This document shows, piece after piece, positions 18,492 to 27,120 of a stretch of DNA of 64,000 nucleotides; the stretch's first letter is position 1, and each line of letters begins with the position of its first letter. The stretch is from Chryseobacterium sp. GVT01B (GTDB lineage Bacteria; Bacteroidota; Bacteroidia; Flavobacteriales; Weeksellaceae). The notes beneath the pieces are model-generated. The model made no database searches, was not told where the DNA came from, and worked only from the letters and a program-made list of their open reading frames with translations. The position numbers and the translations under genes were made by a program. The stretch lies in contig NZ_JAHXYI010000001.1 in NCBI RefSeq assembly GCF_019970045.1, forward strand, positions 1 through 64,000, in the 5' to 3' direction.

Positions 18492-19460
18492 ATGTCATTA
18501 ATAGATTTATCAAAACAAGTTGCCCTTGGAGTTGACATCGGCGGAACCAATACTAAATTCGGAATCGTAAACCACCGTGGAGAAGTTCTGGATAAAGGAA
18601 ACCTGAGAACCGATGCTTATGACAAAGTTGAGGATTTCATCGATGCTTTATATGAACATGTTCATCCAATGATGGAAAAATATGGTACTGAAGCACATTT
18701 TGACGGAATCGGAGTAGGAGCTCCTAATGCAAATTACTATAAAGGAACCATAGAATTAGCTCCCAACCTTCCTTGGAAAGGAGTAATTCCTTTTGCTGAG
18801 CTGATGACAGCAAAATTCGGACTTCCTTGTACAGTGACCAATGATGCGAATGCTGCGGCTCTTGGAGAAATGCTTTTCGGAGCAGCCAGAGGAATGAAAG
18901 ATTTCATCATGATTACACTTGGAACAGGAGTTGGAAGCGGAATCATTGCTAATGGAAGCTTAATCTACGGACATGACGGGTTCGCCGGAGAATTGGGACA
19001 TACAATTGTAAAACCAGGCGGTAGAAAACACTGGAGTACGGGTTCTGAGGGGAGCCTTGAGGCCTATGCTTCTGCTACAGGAATTACCATTACAGCAAAG
19101 AAAATGAGAGCTGAGTTCCCGGAATCTATGCTGAACCAGTATCCTGAAGATGAGATCAATTCTAAAACAGTATACGAGTGTGCGATGAAAGAAGACCCAA
19201 TTGCTATTGAGGTTTTCAGATATACAGGTCAGAAACTGGGTGAGGCATTGGCCAATTTTGTGATGTTCTCTTCCCCGGAAGCCATTCTTTTATTCGGCGG
19301 AGTAATCAAAGCAGGAGATTTTATTTTAAAGCCTGCTAAGCTTCATATGGAAAGAAACCTTCTTCCTATCTTCAGAAATAAAGTAAAACTGGTATTCAGT
19401 GAACTTGACGAGGCTGATGCTGCTATTCTTGGAGCAAGTGCTTTGGTTTGGGAAAAATAA
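18492..19460 (+). CDS. ROK-family sugar kinase (glucokinase-like), zinc motif lost
   Basis: A 322-residue cytoplasmic kinase. The ATP-binding DIGGTNTKFGIV (residues 15-26), catalytic Asp118 in VTNDANAAALGE and the ELGH segment ending at His170 are all kept. The family zinc-binding signature (CxCGxxGCxE) is replaced by HWSTGSEGSLE at 180-190, with no cysteine left. Catalysis probably persists, but metal structuring of the substrate loop must differ. Glucokinase is the most likely activity; N-acetylhexosamine or another sugar is possible. A terminator follows. Confidence 0.82.
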   Translation: MSLIDLSKQVALGVDIGGTNTKFGIVNHRGEVLDKGNLRTDAYDKVEDFIDALYEHVHPMMEKYGTEAHFDGIGVGAPNANYYKGTIELAPNLPWKGVIPFAELMTAKFGLPCTVTNDANAAALGEMLFGAARGMKDFIMITLGTGVGSGIIANGSLIYGHDGFAGELGHTIVKPGGRKHWSTGSEGSLEAYASATGITITAKKMRAEFPESMLNQYPEDEINSKTVYECAMKEDPIAIEVFRYTGQKLGEALANFVMFSSPEAILLFGGVIKAGDFILKPAKLHMERNLLPIFRNKVKLVFSELDEADAAILGASALVWEK

Positions 19461-19485
19461 ACTGAACACTATTTATATCATACAG

Positions 19486-19516
19486 AGCATCCTTCTTAGG
19501 GTGCTTTTTGTTTTTC
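19486..19516 (+). terminator. Terminator of the ROK kinase gene
   Basis: Stem AGCATCC / GGGTGCT (one G-T pair) with a six-base loop, then TTTTTGTTTTT. Confidence 0.75.
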
Positions 19517-19577
19517 CCACAGATTGCACAGATGATTATACTATATTTTCTTATAAGGTATAAACTCAGTATCATAA

Positions 19578-19620
19578 GATACTTCGACTCCGCTCAGCAT
19601 GATATTGCTAATACCAGCTG
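19578..19620. repeat. Dispersed repeat, copy 3 (CTTCGACTC type)
   Basis: The core CTTCGACTCCGCTCAGCATGA-ATTGCTAATACCAG matches the copies at 741-794 and 19751-19807 with a few changes. Confidence 0.8.
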
Positions 19621-19715
19621 TTTTAAAATATCTCAGATATCTGCCTTTCACATTTTGTATTGCTCTATTTTCTCACAGATTTTCGCAGATGATCGGGTTA
19701 TATTTTCTTGTGTTT

Positions 19716-19749
19716 ATTTGTGAAAACATTAGTGCTATTTGTGTTTAAA
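19716..19749. repeat. Dispersed repeat, opposite orientation to 27047-27081
   Basis: Read on the minus strand this is TTTAAACACAAATAGCACTAATG-TTTTCACAAAT, nearly identical to the plus strand at 27047-27081 (two or three differences). The two copies are 7.3 kb apart and inverted. Confidence 0.75.
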
Positions 19750-19750
19750 A

Positions 19751-19807
19751 TTCAGCTTAATTGAAATGCTTCGACTCCGCTCAGCATGACATTGCTAATA
19801 CTAAATG
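19751..19807. repeat. Dispersed repeat, copy 2 (CTTCGACTC type)
   Basis: The best match to copy 1, sharing TTCA-CTTAATT-AAATGCTTCGACTC and the downstream GCTCAGCATGACA-TGCTAATACTAA. Confidence 0.8.
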
Positions 19808-19943
19808 TTTTGAAAACCTTGAGCAATTATCTCTGTCATTTTATATACTGTATTACCTATAAAAACTTTTATAATTGTGTTTAAAAATCATTTGTCACAT
19901 CTATCACGGCAATTTAAGTTTATAAGGCTAAAATCGTGTTCAA

Positions 19944-19997
19944 ATGAAAAAGTTTTTCCTATTTTTGATTGGTCTTTTCTGCATCAGGAAAGGATAA
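19944..19997 (+). pseudogene. Signal-peptide remnant or micro-ORF before msrA
   Basis: ATG followed by 16 codons reading MKKFFLFLIGLFCIRKG and a stop, 22 bp before the msrA start. The first 14 residues look exactly like a signal peptide, but nothing follows. The -7 box TATTTTTG (19960-19967) lies inside it, so in the current arrangement it would not be transcribed from that promoter. It is best read as a decayed lipoprotein or secreted-protein 5' end. Confidence 0.35.
19960..19967 (+). promoter_or_regulatory. -7 box of msrA
   Basis: TATTTTTG fits TAnnTTTG; the resulting leader would be about 45 nt. No convincing -33 element is seen. Confidence 0.45.
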
Positions 19998-20019
19998 TAA
20001 AACAATATAATTACCAACA

Positions 20020-20574
20020 ATGGACAACAATAATTTAGAACAGATTACTTTCGGTGGTGGATGTTTCTGGTGTGTGGAAAGCTGTTTCAATATGCTTAAA
20101 GGAGTAAAATCTGCTATTTCAGGATATTCCGGAGGACATAAAGACAATCCGACCTATCAGGAAGTTTGTACAGGAGAAACAGGACATGCAGAAGTAGTAC
20201 AGATCACTTATGATCCGGCGGTTATTTCCTATGAACAATTGATGGATGTATTTTTCTTCCTTCATGATCCTACCCAATTAAACAGACAGGGAAATGATAT
20301 CGGAACCCAATACCGTTCTGTTATTTACTATAAAGATGCTGCTGAAAAGGCAAAGGCTGAAGAAGCTATCAAAGTATCTCAGGAATCAGGAAGATGGGCA
20401 GGAACTTATGTAACGGAACTGACTCAATTCGATAAATTCTGGCCGGCAGAACAATATCATCAGGGATATTATAATGAAAATCCTACACAGCCTTATTGTA
20501 GTGCTGTTGTTGGTCCTAAGATCCAAAAGTTCAAAAAGTATTACGGAGAACTGGGAATGCTAAACGTTGAATAA
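20020..20574 (+). CDS. msrA: Peptide-methionine (S)-S-oxide reductase MsrA
   Basis: A 184-residue cytoplasmic repair enzyme that reduces the S epimer of methionine sulfoxide, with thioredoxin as usual reductant. The active-site motif GGCFWCVE places the catalytic Cys at residue 15 and a second Cys at 18. The family segments SGYSGGH, PTYQEVCTGETGHAEVV and PAEQYHQGYY are all present. Full-length, no fusion to MsrB. It is expressed alone, between a repeat-rich gap and a shared terminator. Confidence 0.95.
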   Translation: MDNNNLEQITFGGGCFWCVESCFNMLKGVKSAISGYSGGHKDNPTYQEVCTGETGHAEVVQITYDPAVISYEQLMDVFFFLHDPTQLNRQGNDIGTQYRSVIYYKDAAEKAKAEEAIKVSQESGRWAGTYVTELTQFDKFWPAEQYHQGYYNENPTQPYCSAVVGPKIQKFKKYYGELGMLNVE

Positions 20575-20690
20575 AACCTTATATTCTAAGTTTTGGCTAA
20601 AGCCGGATTGATGATGTATATTGGGTTAAACGGACTAAATTCCGTTCCTATTGATATCAACTGAATCACCACAAACCGATACAAAATAAC

Positions 20691-20721
20691 AGAAGCGAAG
20701 AGGAAATCTCTTCGCTTCTTG
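20691..20721. terminator. Shared terminator between msrA and susD
   Basis: An 11-bp stem AGAAGCGAAGA / TCTTCGCTTCT between convergent genes, usable from both strands. Just before it (20590-20660) are a GGCTAAAGCCGGATT word and a small hairpin around AACGGACTAAATTCCGTT, which look like another dispersed repeat. Confidence 0.8.
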
Positions 20722-20753
20722 TTTACGCAAAAATAATTGTTATATGAAAAAAA

Positions 20754-22514
20754 CTAATATCCCGGGTTTTGAGTGAAATCCTTTGAGGCATCAAGGGTTG
20801 CCTGAGGAATCGGGAAGATTCTTCTGTAAGGCTGAGTAGCTGCTTTTGCAGTTCCCGGCAAATCAAATTTTTGAAATCTGATCATTGCCTTTCTTCTGTA
20901 CATTTCCCAATATAATTCATATCCTGATTCTTTAAAAAGCGCATCAGCATCCAGAGAAGTAAGCGCAACTCCCGGAGCATTATTCTTTAAAGCATCATTC
21001 GTTCTTGTTGTTCTTAATCTGTTAACATCAGCCAGCGCTCCAGATACGTTTCCGTTTCTGAAAAAGGCTTCTGCTCTCATCATATAGATCGTTCCTAATC
21101 TGTATAATGGAACATCCATTCCGCTTGTTCCGTTATTTCCGTAACCTGGATCAAATTCAAACTTAAAGTTTCTTACCCCTCTGTTGATCTGAGCCTGTGT
21201 AAATACAGCTTCTGAAGGATTATCAAAATTGAGTTCCGGAGTAAAATCTGCGGCAAGTGTTGTATTTTTTTCGGTGAACAATTTGTATACTTTGATTCTT
21301 CCGTCTGAAGTCAGGTCAAAGTTACCATTGGCAAGAATTTTAGGTCCATATTGCTGACCAACCTGTAATCCTCTGTTGAAGTGAAACCATGGTTTTCCTG
21401 TTCCTTCCACTTTACTTGTTGACGGTACACTCACATCCGTTCCATCATTTCTGAACCATGTTCCATCCTCATACTGGTAGGTTCTCTGAAAACGCGGATC
21501 ATCATGATTTCCGTTCCATGAATAATAAAATTCCGGCGTAACACAAGAAGCATTCGTTCCTCTGTTATCCGGCGAAGGCTTCTGGATTCTTTCCATAGAC
21601 ATATAAGCCAGGTCATTGTCCGCATTTCTGTTTGAATTCTTCTTCTGAACAATGGTAAAGATCATTTCCTTACTTGTGTCGTTATTGATATCAAAATTGT
21701 GGAAGTAGTTTGATTCTAAGCTAAAAAAGCCTCCATTAATCAGCATATCAGAATACTTGATCACCATATCCATATCATTCCCTCCTCCACTTAAAGCCTG
21801 TTCCTTAAAGTTGAAAGTACCTGCCGTCTTGTTCTTTAAAACAGCTCTGTTTAGATACATATCAGCCAATAATGCATACGCTGCCTGTTTTGTAAATCTT
21901 CCTGCGTGCGTGTTCTGGGTTTTAATATCTGCCAGGTTTGGAATAAGACCTTCCACTTCAGTAATCAATGCATCAATGGTAGATTCCGCTTTTCTGATCT
22001 GAATGGGTGCATTTAAATTATCCGGGTCTCTGTACGGAGCCTGTCCATACAAATCAATTGTTGTATAGGTATAAAAGGCCAGTAACCCTTTAGCTTCAGC
22101 CAGAAATAAAGGCTTGTTATTGATATTACTTTTGTTGATACTTCCTATAGCAAAAAGAGATTTCGTAATTCCTGAGTTCAGCTGATTCCAAGTGTTTTTT
22201 ACAACATCATTATTTGCATCCCAGGTAAATTCGTGCATGGCTCTCCACTTTCCTCCGTCTCCCCAGTCACTTCCTCTTGTTGGCAGGATAGCTTCATCAG
22301 TAGAATATTCCTGTAATGCAAACACACTTCCATGATCTACAAAAGTTCCGTCACCAAGTTGTCCGTAAGCAGCTGCAAGAGAAGCTTCAGGGTCTGCATT
22401 TTCAGTTCCCATTACCTCATCAATTACTTTTTCATCCAGATTGGTACATCCCACTAATGACATCACAGCGATGGACAAAACGATTTTATTTAGATTTAAA
22501 AATTTAGATTTCAT
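20754..22514 (-). CDS. SusD/RagB-family nutrient-binding lipoprotein
   Basis: A 586-residue outer-membrane surface lipoprotein. The lipobox LVGC gives the lipidated Cys23, and the helical TPR-like SusD fold is indicated by the segments ALLADMYLNRA, VPLYRLGTIYMMRAEAFFRNG and YELYWEMYRRKAMIRF. It forms the lid over the SusC pore and captures ligand. It lies 18 bp downstream of the susC-like gene, clearly one operon. The ligand is not evident. No glycosidase lies nearby; the neighbours are phosphodiesterase-type enzymes. Confidence 0.92.
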   Translation of the reverse strand: MKSKFLNLNKIVLSIAVMSLVGCTNLDEKVIDEVMGTENADPEASLAAAYGQLGDGTFVDHGSVFALQEYSTDEAILPTRGSDWGDGGKWRAMHEFTWDANNDVVKNTWNQLNSGITKSLFAIGSINKSNINNKPLFLAEAKGLLAFYTYTTIDLYGQAPYRDPDNLNAPIQIRKAESTIDALITEVEGLIPNLADIKTQNTHAGRFTKQAAYALLADMYLNRAVLKNKTAGTFNFKEQALSGGGNDMDMVIKYSDMLINGGFFSLESNYFHNFDINNDTSKEMIFTIVQKKNSNRNADNDLAYMSMERIQKPSPDNRGTNASCVTPEFYYSWNGNHDDPRFQRTYQYEDGTWFRNDGTDVSVPSTSKVEGTGKPWFHFNRGLQVGQQYGPKILANGNFDLTSDGRIKVYKLFTEKNTTLAADFTPELNFDNPSEAVFTQAQINRGVRNFKFEFDPGYGNNGTSGMDVPLYRLGTIYMMRAEAFFRNGNVSGALADVNRLRTTRTNDALKNNAPGVALTSLDADALFKESGYELYWEMYRRKAMIRFQKFDLPGTAKAATQPYRRIFPIPQATLDASKDFTQNPGY

Positions 22515-22532
22515 AATTTCTTTTAACTTAAA

Positions 22533-25500
22533 TTAAAACTTAATAGTAGCTCCCAGAATGAAAGTTTTCGCAGACGGATAGGTCGTATAATCAATTCCTA
22601 AAGACTGATTTCCCTGCACCTGCTTATTAGTATCAACAAGTGGATCGTAGCCTGAATAGCTGGTAATGGTAAACAGATTCTGTGCGCTTACATACAGATT
22701 GATACTTTTCAGAAATTTCAATTGATTCATGTCAAAAGTATATCCTAATCTTACGTTGCTTAAACGAATAAAGTCTGATTTTTCAAGATATAAAGAAGAT
22801 AACTGCGGCTGATTGGCAAAACTTGCTCCTGAATCGTAATATTTCTTCAATACATTTCTGTCTGAAGCTAAGTTGTTAATATTCAAATCTAAAGCTGTAT
22901 TATTCACAAGATAACCTCCTGTTTGTCCAATGAAAGAGAATGCAAAATCAAACTTTTTGTATTTCATATAAGAATTGATCCCAAAAGTGAAATTAGGAAT
23001 AGCACCTTCAAAAATCTTTCTGTCATTCGGGTCAATCTTTCCGTCTCCGTTCAGATCTTCATAGATATATTTTCCGTTGGCATCAATTCCTAAGTAATTG
23101 TACATGTAGAAGGATCCTGCTTCATAGCCATTTCTATAGATATTTGCAGTAACACCTGAAAGTCCCGGTCCTGAAACTTCACCGGAATTAATTCCTGAAA
23201 CCGGAAGATCTTTCACCACATTATTTACTGTAGCTCCATTAATGTCAAGATTCCATGTGAAGTTTTCGTTTTTAATAATTTCTGATCCTAAAGAGAATTC
23301 AAAACCTTTATTAACGATCTTTCCGTCAGCATTCAGCCAAACAAAATCTGTAGGACTCAATGGAGTGGAAGGAATAAATAATATTGGATTTTTGGTTGTC
23401 TTGTTATAGTATTCTAATGAACCGTATAATTTATTACTGAATAGGCTGAAGTCCAAACCAATATTGGTTTGCGCTACAACTTCCCATTTCAGATTAGGAT
23501 TGGGTGTTCTTACCACCTGAACTCCATTGATGAGGTTTAAGTTATCATATAGATAATATCCTGCATTCTGTGATAACAGATAACTTGCTTTTGTAATTTT
23601 ATTGAGAACTTCCTGATTTCCGGTTTCTCCCCAGCTTCCTCTTAGTTTCAGCTCATTGATAAATGAAACATCTTTTAGAAAGTTTTCTTTTGAAATGGTC
23701 CAGCCTGCAGCAACTGATGGGAAATATCCATACTTATTATTATCTCCAAAACGTGTGGAACCATCAGCTCTTAACGAAGCGGTTAAGAAATATTTTTTGT
23801 CAAAATTATAATTTACTCTTCCAAAGTAAGACTGCAGTTCATTTTCCTGAGAAGTTCCCGGCTGAGGAATAAATACATCTCCGGAATATCCCGGATTAAT
23901 TTCCGGCGAAATCCCGGCTCCCTGATTCACAAAGTTTCTTACACCCAGATAAGTGGCAGTAGCTTTAAACTTCTGATAAGAAAAACCTCCTAATACACTG
24001 AAATTATGATTTTTAAAACTAAGGTCGTACGTTAAATAATGTTCCAAAAGAATATTATAAGAATCCAGATTGGCCTGGGAATAGATTCCTTTCGGGCTTC
24101 TGTCTGTAATATTCGGGAACATGGTGGTATTTCTTTCTGATAAACTTCTGTCAACCCCTAAATTAAATTTATAATTCAATCCCGGTAAAATTCTCAACGT
24201 TGCTTCGGTATTTCCTAATACTCTGAAAGTATTCGTTTTATCTTCGTAAACGCTCAATAAATAAAGTGGATTATAATGGGCGTTCATATTGAAATTGGTA
24301 TAATTTCCGTTCTGATCGTAAACAGAACGCGTAGGATTTGCCATTAAAGCATGGATAATAAGCTGTCCGTCAGATCCTGCATTTCCACCGTTTGGAATTC
24401 CTGTTTCTCTGATATCACTGGCGGTAAGGTTTAACTTCACCTTTAATCTCTTGTTATCAAAGAAAGATTCTTCAGCATTCAAACGGGCTGTTGTTCTTTT
24501 AAAACTGCTGTTCAGAACAATACCATCCTGATCCATGTGAGAAAGGGATGCAAAATAATTCCCGGTTTCTGTAGCTTTTGAAAATGAAACGGAATGATTG
24601 GATGAAACGGCATTTCTGTAGATTTCGTCCTGCCAGTCTGTATTTCCGCCATGGTCATAAGATTTATCTATGCCCGCAGCTCTGTATTCATCTGCAGTCA
24701 TTAAATCTAATTTTTTAATCACTGAAGAAAATCCTAAATACGTATCATACGTAAACATCGGCTCTCCTTTCTTTCCTCTTTTTGTTGTTACCAAAACCAC
24801 CCCGTTTGACCCTCTTGCTCCATAGATTGCTGCAGCTGAAGCATCTTTTAAAACCGTGATAGACTCAATATCACTTGTATTCAAAAAATTAAGAGGATTC
24901 TTTGCGGTTGTATTCCCCAGTCCTACATTCGGACTTTGTGCACTTACAGGATCATTATTCAAAGGAATTCCGTCTACAACGAATAAAGGTGTACTTCCGC
25001 TTCGGATGGAACCGATACCTCTGATGGAAACATTCACTCCCGCACCAGGTTCTCCATTCGACTGAACGATACGAACACCCGCGATTTTTCCCTGCATCAG
25101 GTTATCCACGGAAATATTCATTCCTTCTTTGAAATTTTCGGCTTTCAGCTGGCTTACGGCTCCTGTTAAATCAGATTTTTTCTGAGAACCATACCCTACC
25201 AAAGTTACTTCTTCAATGGAAGTTGAACCTTTTTTGGATTCTAGTTTTATAGAAACTGAAGTACTGGAAATTTTCACCATCTGTTCTCCATATCCTTCAT
25301 AAGAAATGGATAAAGTCTGTCCAATTCCGGCCGAAATTGAGAAGTTTCCTGATGCATCGGTAGAAACAGTGTCTCCGGTTTCTATAACAGTGACTTTTGC
25401 GCCTTCTATTGCAGAACCATTCTGATCCGTTACATTTCCGGAAATGGTTTCGTTTACCTGCGAAAACACAGGATAGTTTGAAGTAAATCCTTTAGCATCA

Positions 25501-25577
25501 GCTTGGTGAGCCACCAAAAAAATTAATGCAATCGGGATTAGCTTTTTAAACTTAAAAAAATTAATTTTGTGGTACAT
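22533..25577 (-). CDS. SusC/RagA-family TonB-linked outer-membrane transporter
   Basis: A 1014-residue protein. A signal peptide ends near residue 28 (AHQADA), followed by a carboxypeptidase-D-regulatory-like beta domain (about 43-118, ISGNVTDQNGSAIEGAKVTV), the plug (about 125-235, with KDASAAAIYGARGSNGVV and LVTTKRGKKG) and a large barrel ending ILGATIKF. It imports the ligand held by the neighbouring SusD, using TonB energy. A structured leader precedes it. No SusR or ECF sigma/anti-sigma pair is adjacent. Confidence 0.93.
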   Translation of the reverse strand: MYHKINFFKFKKLIPIALIFLVAHQADAKGFTSNYPVFSQVNETISGNVTDQNGSAIEGAKVTVIETGDTVSTDASGNFSISAGIGQTLSISYEGYGEQMVKISSTSVSIKLESKKGSTSIEEVTLVGYGSQKKSDLTGAVSQLKAENFKEGMNISVDNLMQGKIAGVRIVQSNGEPGAGVNVSIRGIGSIRSGSTPLFVVDGIPLNNDPVSAQSPNVGLGNTTAKNPLNFLNTSDIESITVLKDASAAAIYGARGSNGVVLVTTKRGKKGEPMFTYDTYLGFSSVIKKLDLMTADEYRAAGIDKSYDHGGNTDWQDEIYRNAVSSNHSVSFSKATETGNYFASLSHMDQDGIVLNSSFKRTTARLNAEESFFDNKRLKVKLNLTASDIRETGIPNGGNAGSDGQLIIHALMANPTRSVYDQNGNYTNFNMNAHYNPLYLLSVYEDKTNTFRVLGNTEATLRILPGLNYKFNLGVDRSLSERNTTMFPNITDRSPKGIYSQANLDSYNILLEHYLTYDLSFKNHNFSVLGGFSYQKFKATATYLGVRNFVNQGAGISPEINPGYSGDVFIPQPGTSQENELQSYFGRVNYNFDKKYFLTASLRADGSTRFGDNNKYGYFPSVAAGWTISKENFLKDVSFINELKLRGSWGETGNQEVLNKITKASYLLSQNAGYYLYDNLNLINGVQVVRTPNPNLKWEVVAQTNIGLDFSLFSNKLYGSLEYYNKTTKNPILFIPSTPLSPTDFVWLNADGKIVNKGFEFSLGSEIIKNENFTWNLDINGATVNNVVKDLPVSGINSGEVSGPGLSGVTANIYRNGYEAGSFYMYNYLGIDANGKYIYEDLNGDGKIDPNDRKIFEGAIPNFTFGINSYMKYKKFDFAFSFIGQTGGYLVNNTALDLNINNLASDRNVLKKYYDSGASFANQPQLSSLYLEKSDFIRLSNVRLGYTFDMNQLKFLKSINLYVSAQNLFTITSYSGYDPLVDTNKQVQGNQSLGIDYTTYPSAKTFILGATIKF

Positions 25578-25907
25578 ATCAATAAGTAAAGTAATTGCAA
25601 GACGTTACATTGCTTATCAAAAAGCCGCTGTTGTTCCCGCAACAGTGGTTTTCTTTTCAGGCAACGGTTAGTTTTTATTTCGGCATACAAAGTAAAAGGA
25701 TCTACCACAAATCTATTTTAACATAATATTATCTTAAAGTCAACAAAATATAAATATCTCAATTTGAGAGAATAGAAACAGACTAAATATCAAACCCTTA
25801 TACAACCCTATTTTCCCAATATTCACAGAATTTTAAAAATTACTTAACATAATATACAAGTCATTACCTGCAAAGAGTGATTAATTTTGTATGTAAAATG
25901 TATCGAA
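25578..25907 (-). promoter_or_regulatory. susC leader with hairpin and divergent promoter region
   Basis: On the minus strand the order is: a perfect TAGATTTG (25708-25715), then TTACTTTG further down (about 25687-25694), then a leader of about 110 nt with a stem CCACTGTTG / CAACAGCGG and CTTTTT (about 25620-25655) before the susC ATG. On the plus strand TAATTTTG (25882-25889) is the -7 box of the PI-PLC gene. The hairpin plus T-run inside the leader suggests attenuation or a short leader RNA. Confidence 0.5.
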
Positions 25908-26984
25908 ATGAAAAAGGCGGTTTTTCTTGGCATCTGTTTATCTTCATTTAACCTGTTTTGGTCACAATCTCAGCAACTTGATGAGCTAAAGATCAATGAA
26001 ATTCAGGTAATAGGTTCTCACAATTCTTATAAGAAAGCCATTCTGCCTGAAGTTTACGCTTATTTGTCACAAAAAGACACTCAGAACTCTTTGCCAAAGA
26101 TTCAATATGAACACATTCCTATTCCTGAGCAGCTGGATCTTGGACTTAGAAATCTGGAAATTGATGTCTATGCAGACAGCAAAGGAGGAAAATATGCTCA
26201 TCCGAAAATTCTTGATCTTGTAAAGACCAGCAAATCTTTTGATCCTGAAGGAAAAATGAAAAAACCGGGTTACAAAATGATTCACATTACAGATATTGAT
26301 TATCAGACATGGTATTATACCCTGGAAGAATGTCTGAAGGATTTGAAGAAATGGTCTGACAGAAATCCTGATCACGATCCTGTTTTTATAACGCTTGAAC
26401 CCAAAGATGGAAAAGCAAATCAATTCGGGACAAAACCGGAACACTATACCGCAAAACTTTTTGACGATCTGGATCATGAACTGAAAAAATACCTCGGGAA
26501 AGATAAAATTATTATCCCTGATGATATCAGAGGATCTTATAAAACACTGAATGAAGCTGTTTTAAATAAAAACTGGCCAAAAGTAAAAGACGTAAAGGGA
26601 AAATTCCTTTTTGTAATGGATAATAACGGAGAAAACAGAGACCTCTACGCCAAGGATCATCCTTCATTAAAAGGGAGAATGATTTTCACGAATTCAACAC
26701 CCGGAACTCCTGAAGCTGCTGTTCTGTTTATGAATGAACCGAAGAAAGATGATACAGTGATCAAAGATCTGGTTAAAAAGGGATACATCATCCGTACCAG
26801 AGCAGATGCGGATACAATTGAAGCAAGAAGCGAGGATTATTCAAGATTTGAAAAGGCAAAAGAAAGCGGAGCACAGATCATTACAACGGATTATTATTAT
26901 CCCAGCAAATTATTCAAATCCAACTATAAGGTAAGTTTTGACAACAACACCTATGAAAGAAAGAATCCTTTGGCAGGAAAGTAG
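25908..26984 (+). CDS. Secreted Ca2+-dependent PI-PLC-like phosphodiesterase
   Basis: A 358-residue protein from the ATG at 25908, chosen because it starts a signal peptide (MKKAVFLGICLSSFNLFWSQ) and because the alternative TTG start at 25887 lies inside the -7 box TAATTTTG. The catalytic-type segments are IGSHNSYK (His38), GLRNLEIDVYAD (metal-binding Glu/Asp, 79-90), KMIHITDID (His126) and VFITLEPKDG. These match the Ca2+-dependent phosphoinositide phospholipase C family (Pfam PI-PLC-C1). It probably cleaves a glycerophospho-head group outside the inner membrane. It is divergent from the susCD operon. Confidence 0.82.
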   Translation: MKKAVFLGICLSSFNLFWSQSQQLDELKINEIQVIGSHNSYKKAILPEVYAYLSQKDTQNSLPKIQYEHIPIPEQLDLGLRNLEIDVYADSKGGKYAHPKILDLVKTSKSFDPEGKMKKPGYKMIHITDIDYQTWYYTLEECLKDLKKWSDRNPDHDPVFITLEPKDGKANQFGTKPEHYTAKLFDDLDHELKKYLGKDKIIIPDDIRGSYKTLNEAVLNKNWPKVKDVKGKFLFVMDNNGENRDLYAKDHPSLKGRMIFTNSTPGTPEAAVLFMNEPKKDDTVIKDLVKKGYIIRTRADADTIEARSEDYSRFEKAKESGAQIITTDYYYPSKLFKSNYKVSFDNNTYERKNPLAGK

Positions 26985-27015
26985 TCCTGTTTTGCTGTTA
27001 GATTTATAATTGAGG

Positions 27016-27045
27016 AGGCCGCCAGACTGGTGGCCTTTTCTTTTT
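27016..27045 (+). terminator. Terminator of the PI-PLC-like gene
   Basis: Stem AGGCCGCCA / TGGTGGCCT with a 3-base loop (GAC) and TTTTCTTTTT. Confidence 0.8.
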
Positions 27046-27046
27046 A

Positions 27047-27081
27047 TTTAAACACAAATAACACTAATTCTTTTCACAAAT
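27047..27081. repeat. Dispersed repeat, inverted partner of 19716-19749
   Basis: The plus strand TTTAAACACAAATAACACTAAT-CTTTTCACAAAT matches the minus strand at 19716-19749. Confidence 0.75.
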
Positions 27082-27120
27082 GCCACAAAATACAAGCCGA
27101 AGATTTATGAAGTATTATAT

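Larger units (their letters stand above)
19517..20019. other. Repeat-rich gap between ROK kinase and msrA
   Basis: It holds two copies of the CTTCGACTC dispersed repeat (19578-19620, 19751-19807), two CACAGAT-GCAGATGAT words (19519-19535 and 19675-19692), and half of an inverted pair with 27047-27081. Near its right end is a -7 box (TATTTTTG, 19960-19967) for msrA and a 17-codon signal-peptide-like reading frame. A longer frame across the repeats is judged spurious. Confidence 0.6.

Noticed and set aside
19508-19723. 71-codon frame in the ROK-msrA gap
   Set aside because: It runs through the CTTCGACTC and CACAGAT repeats, reading the repeat-derived YFDSAQHDIAN; no promoter or ribosome site.
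25887-25907. Longer start for the PI-PLC-like gene
   Set aside because: The TTG start codon lies inside the TAATTTTG -7 box.
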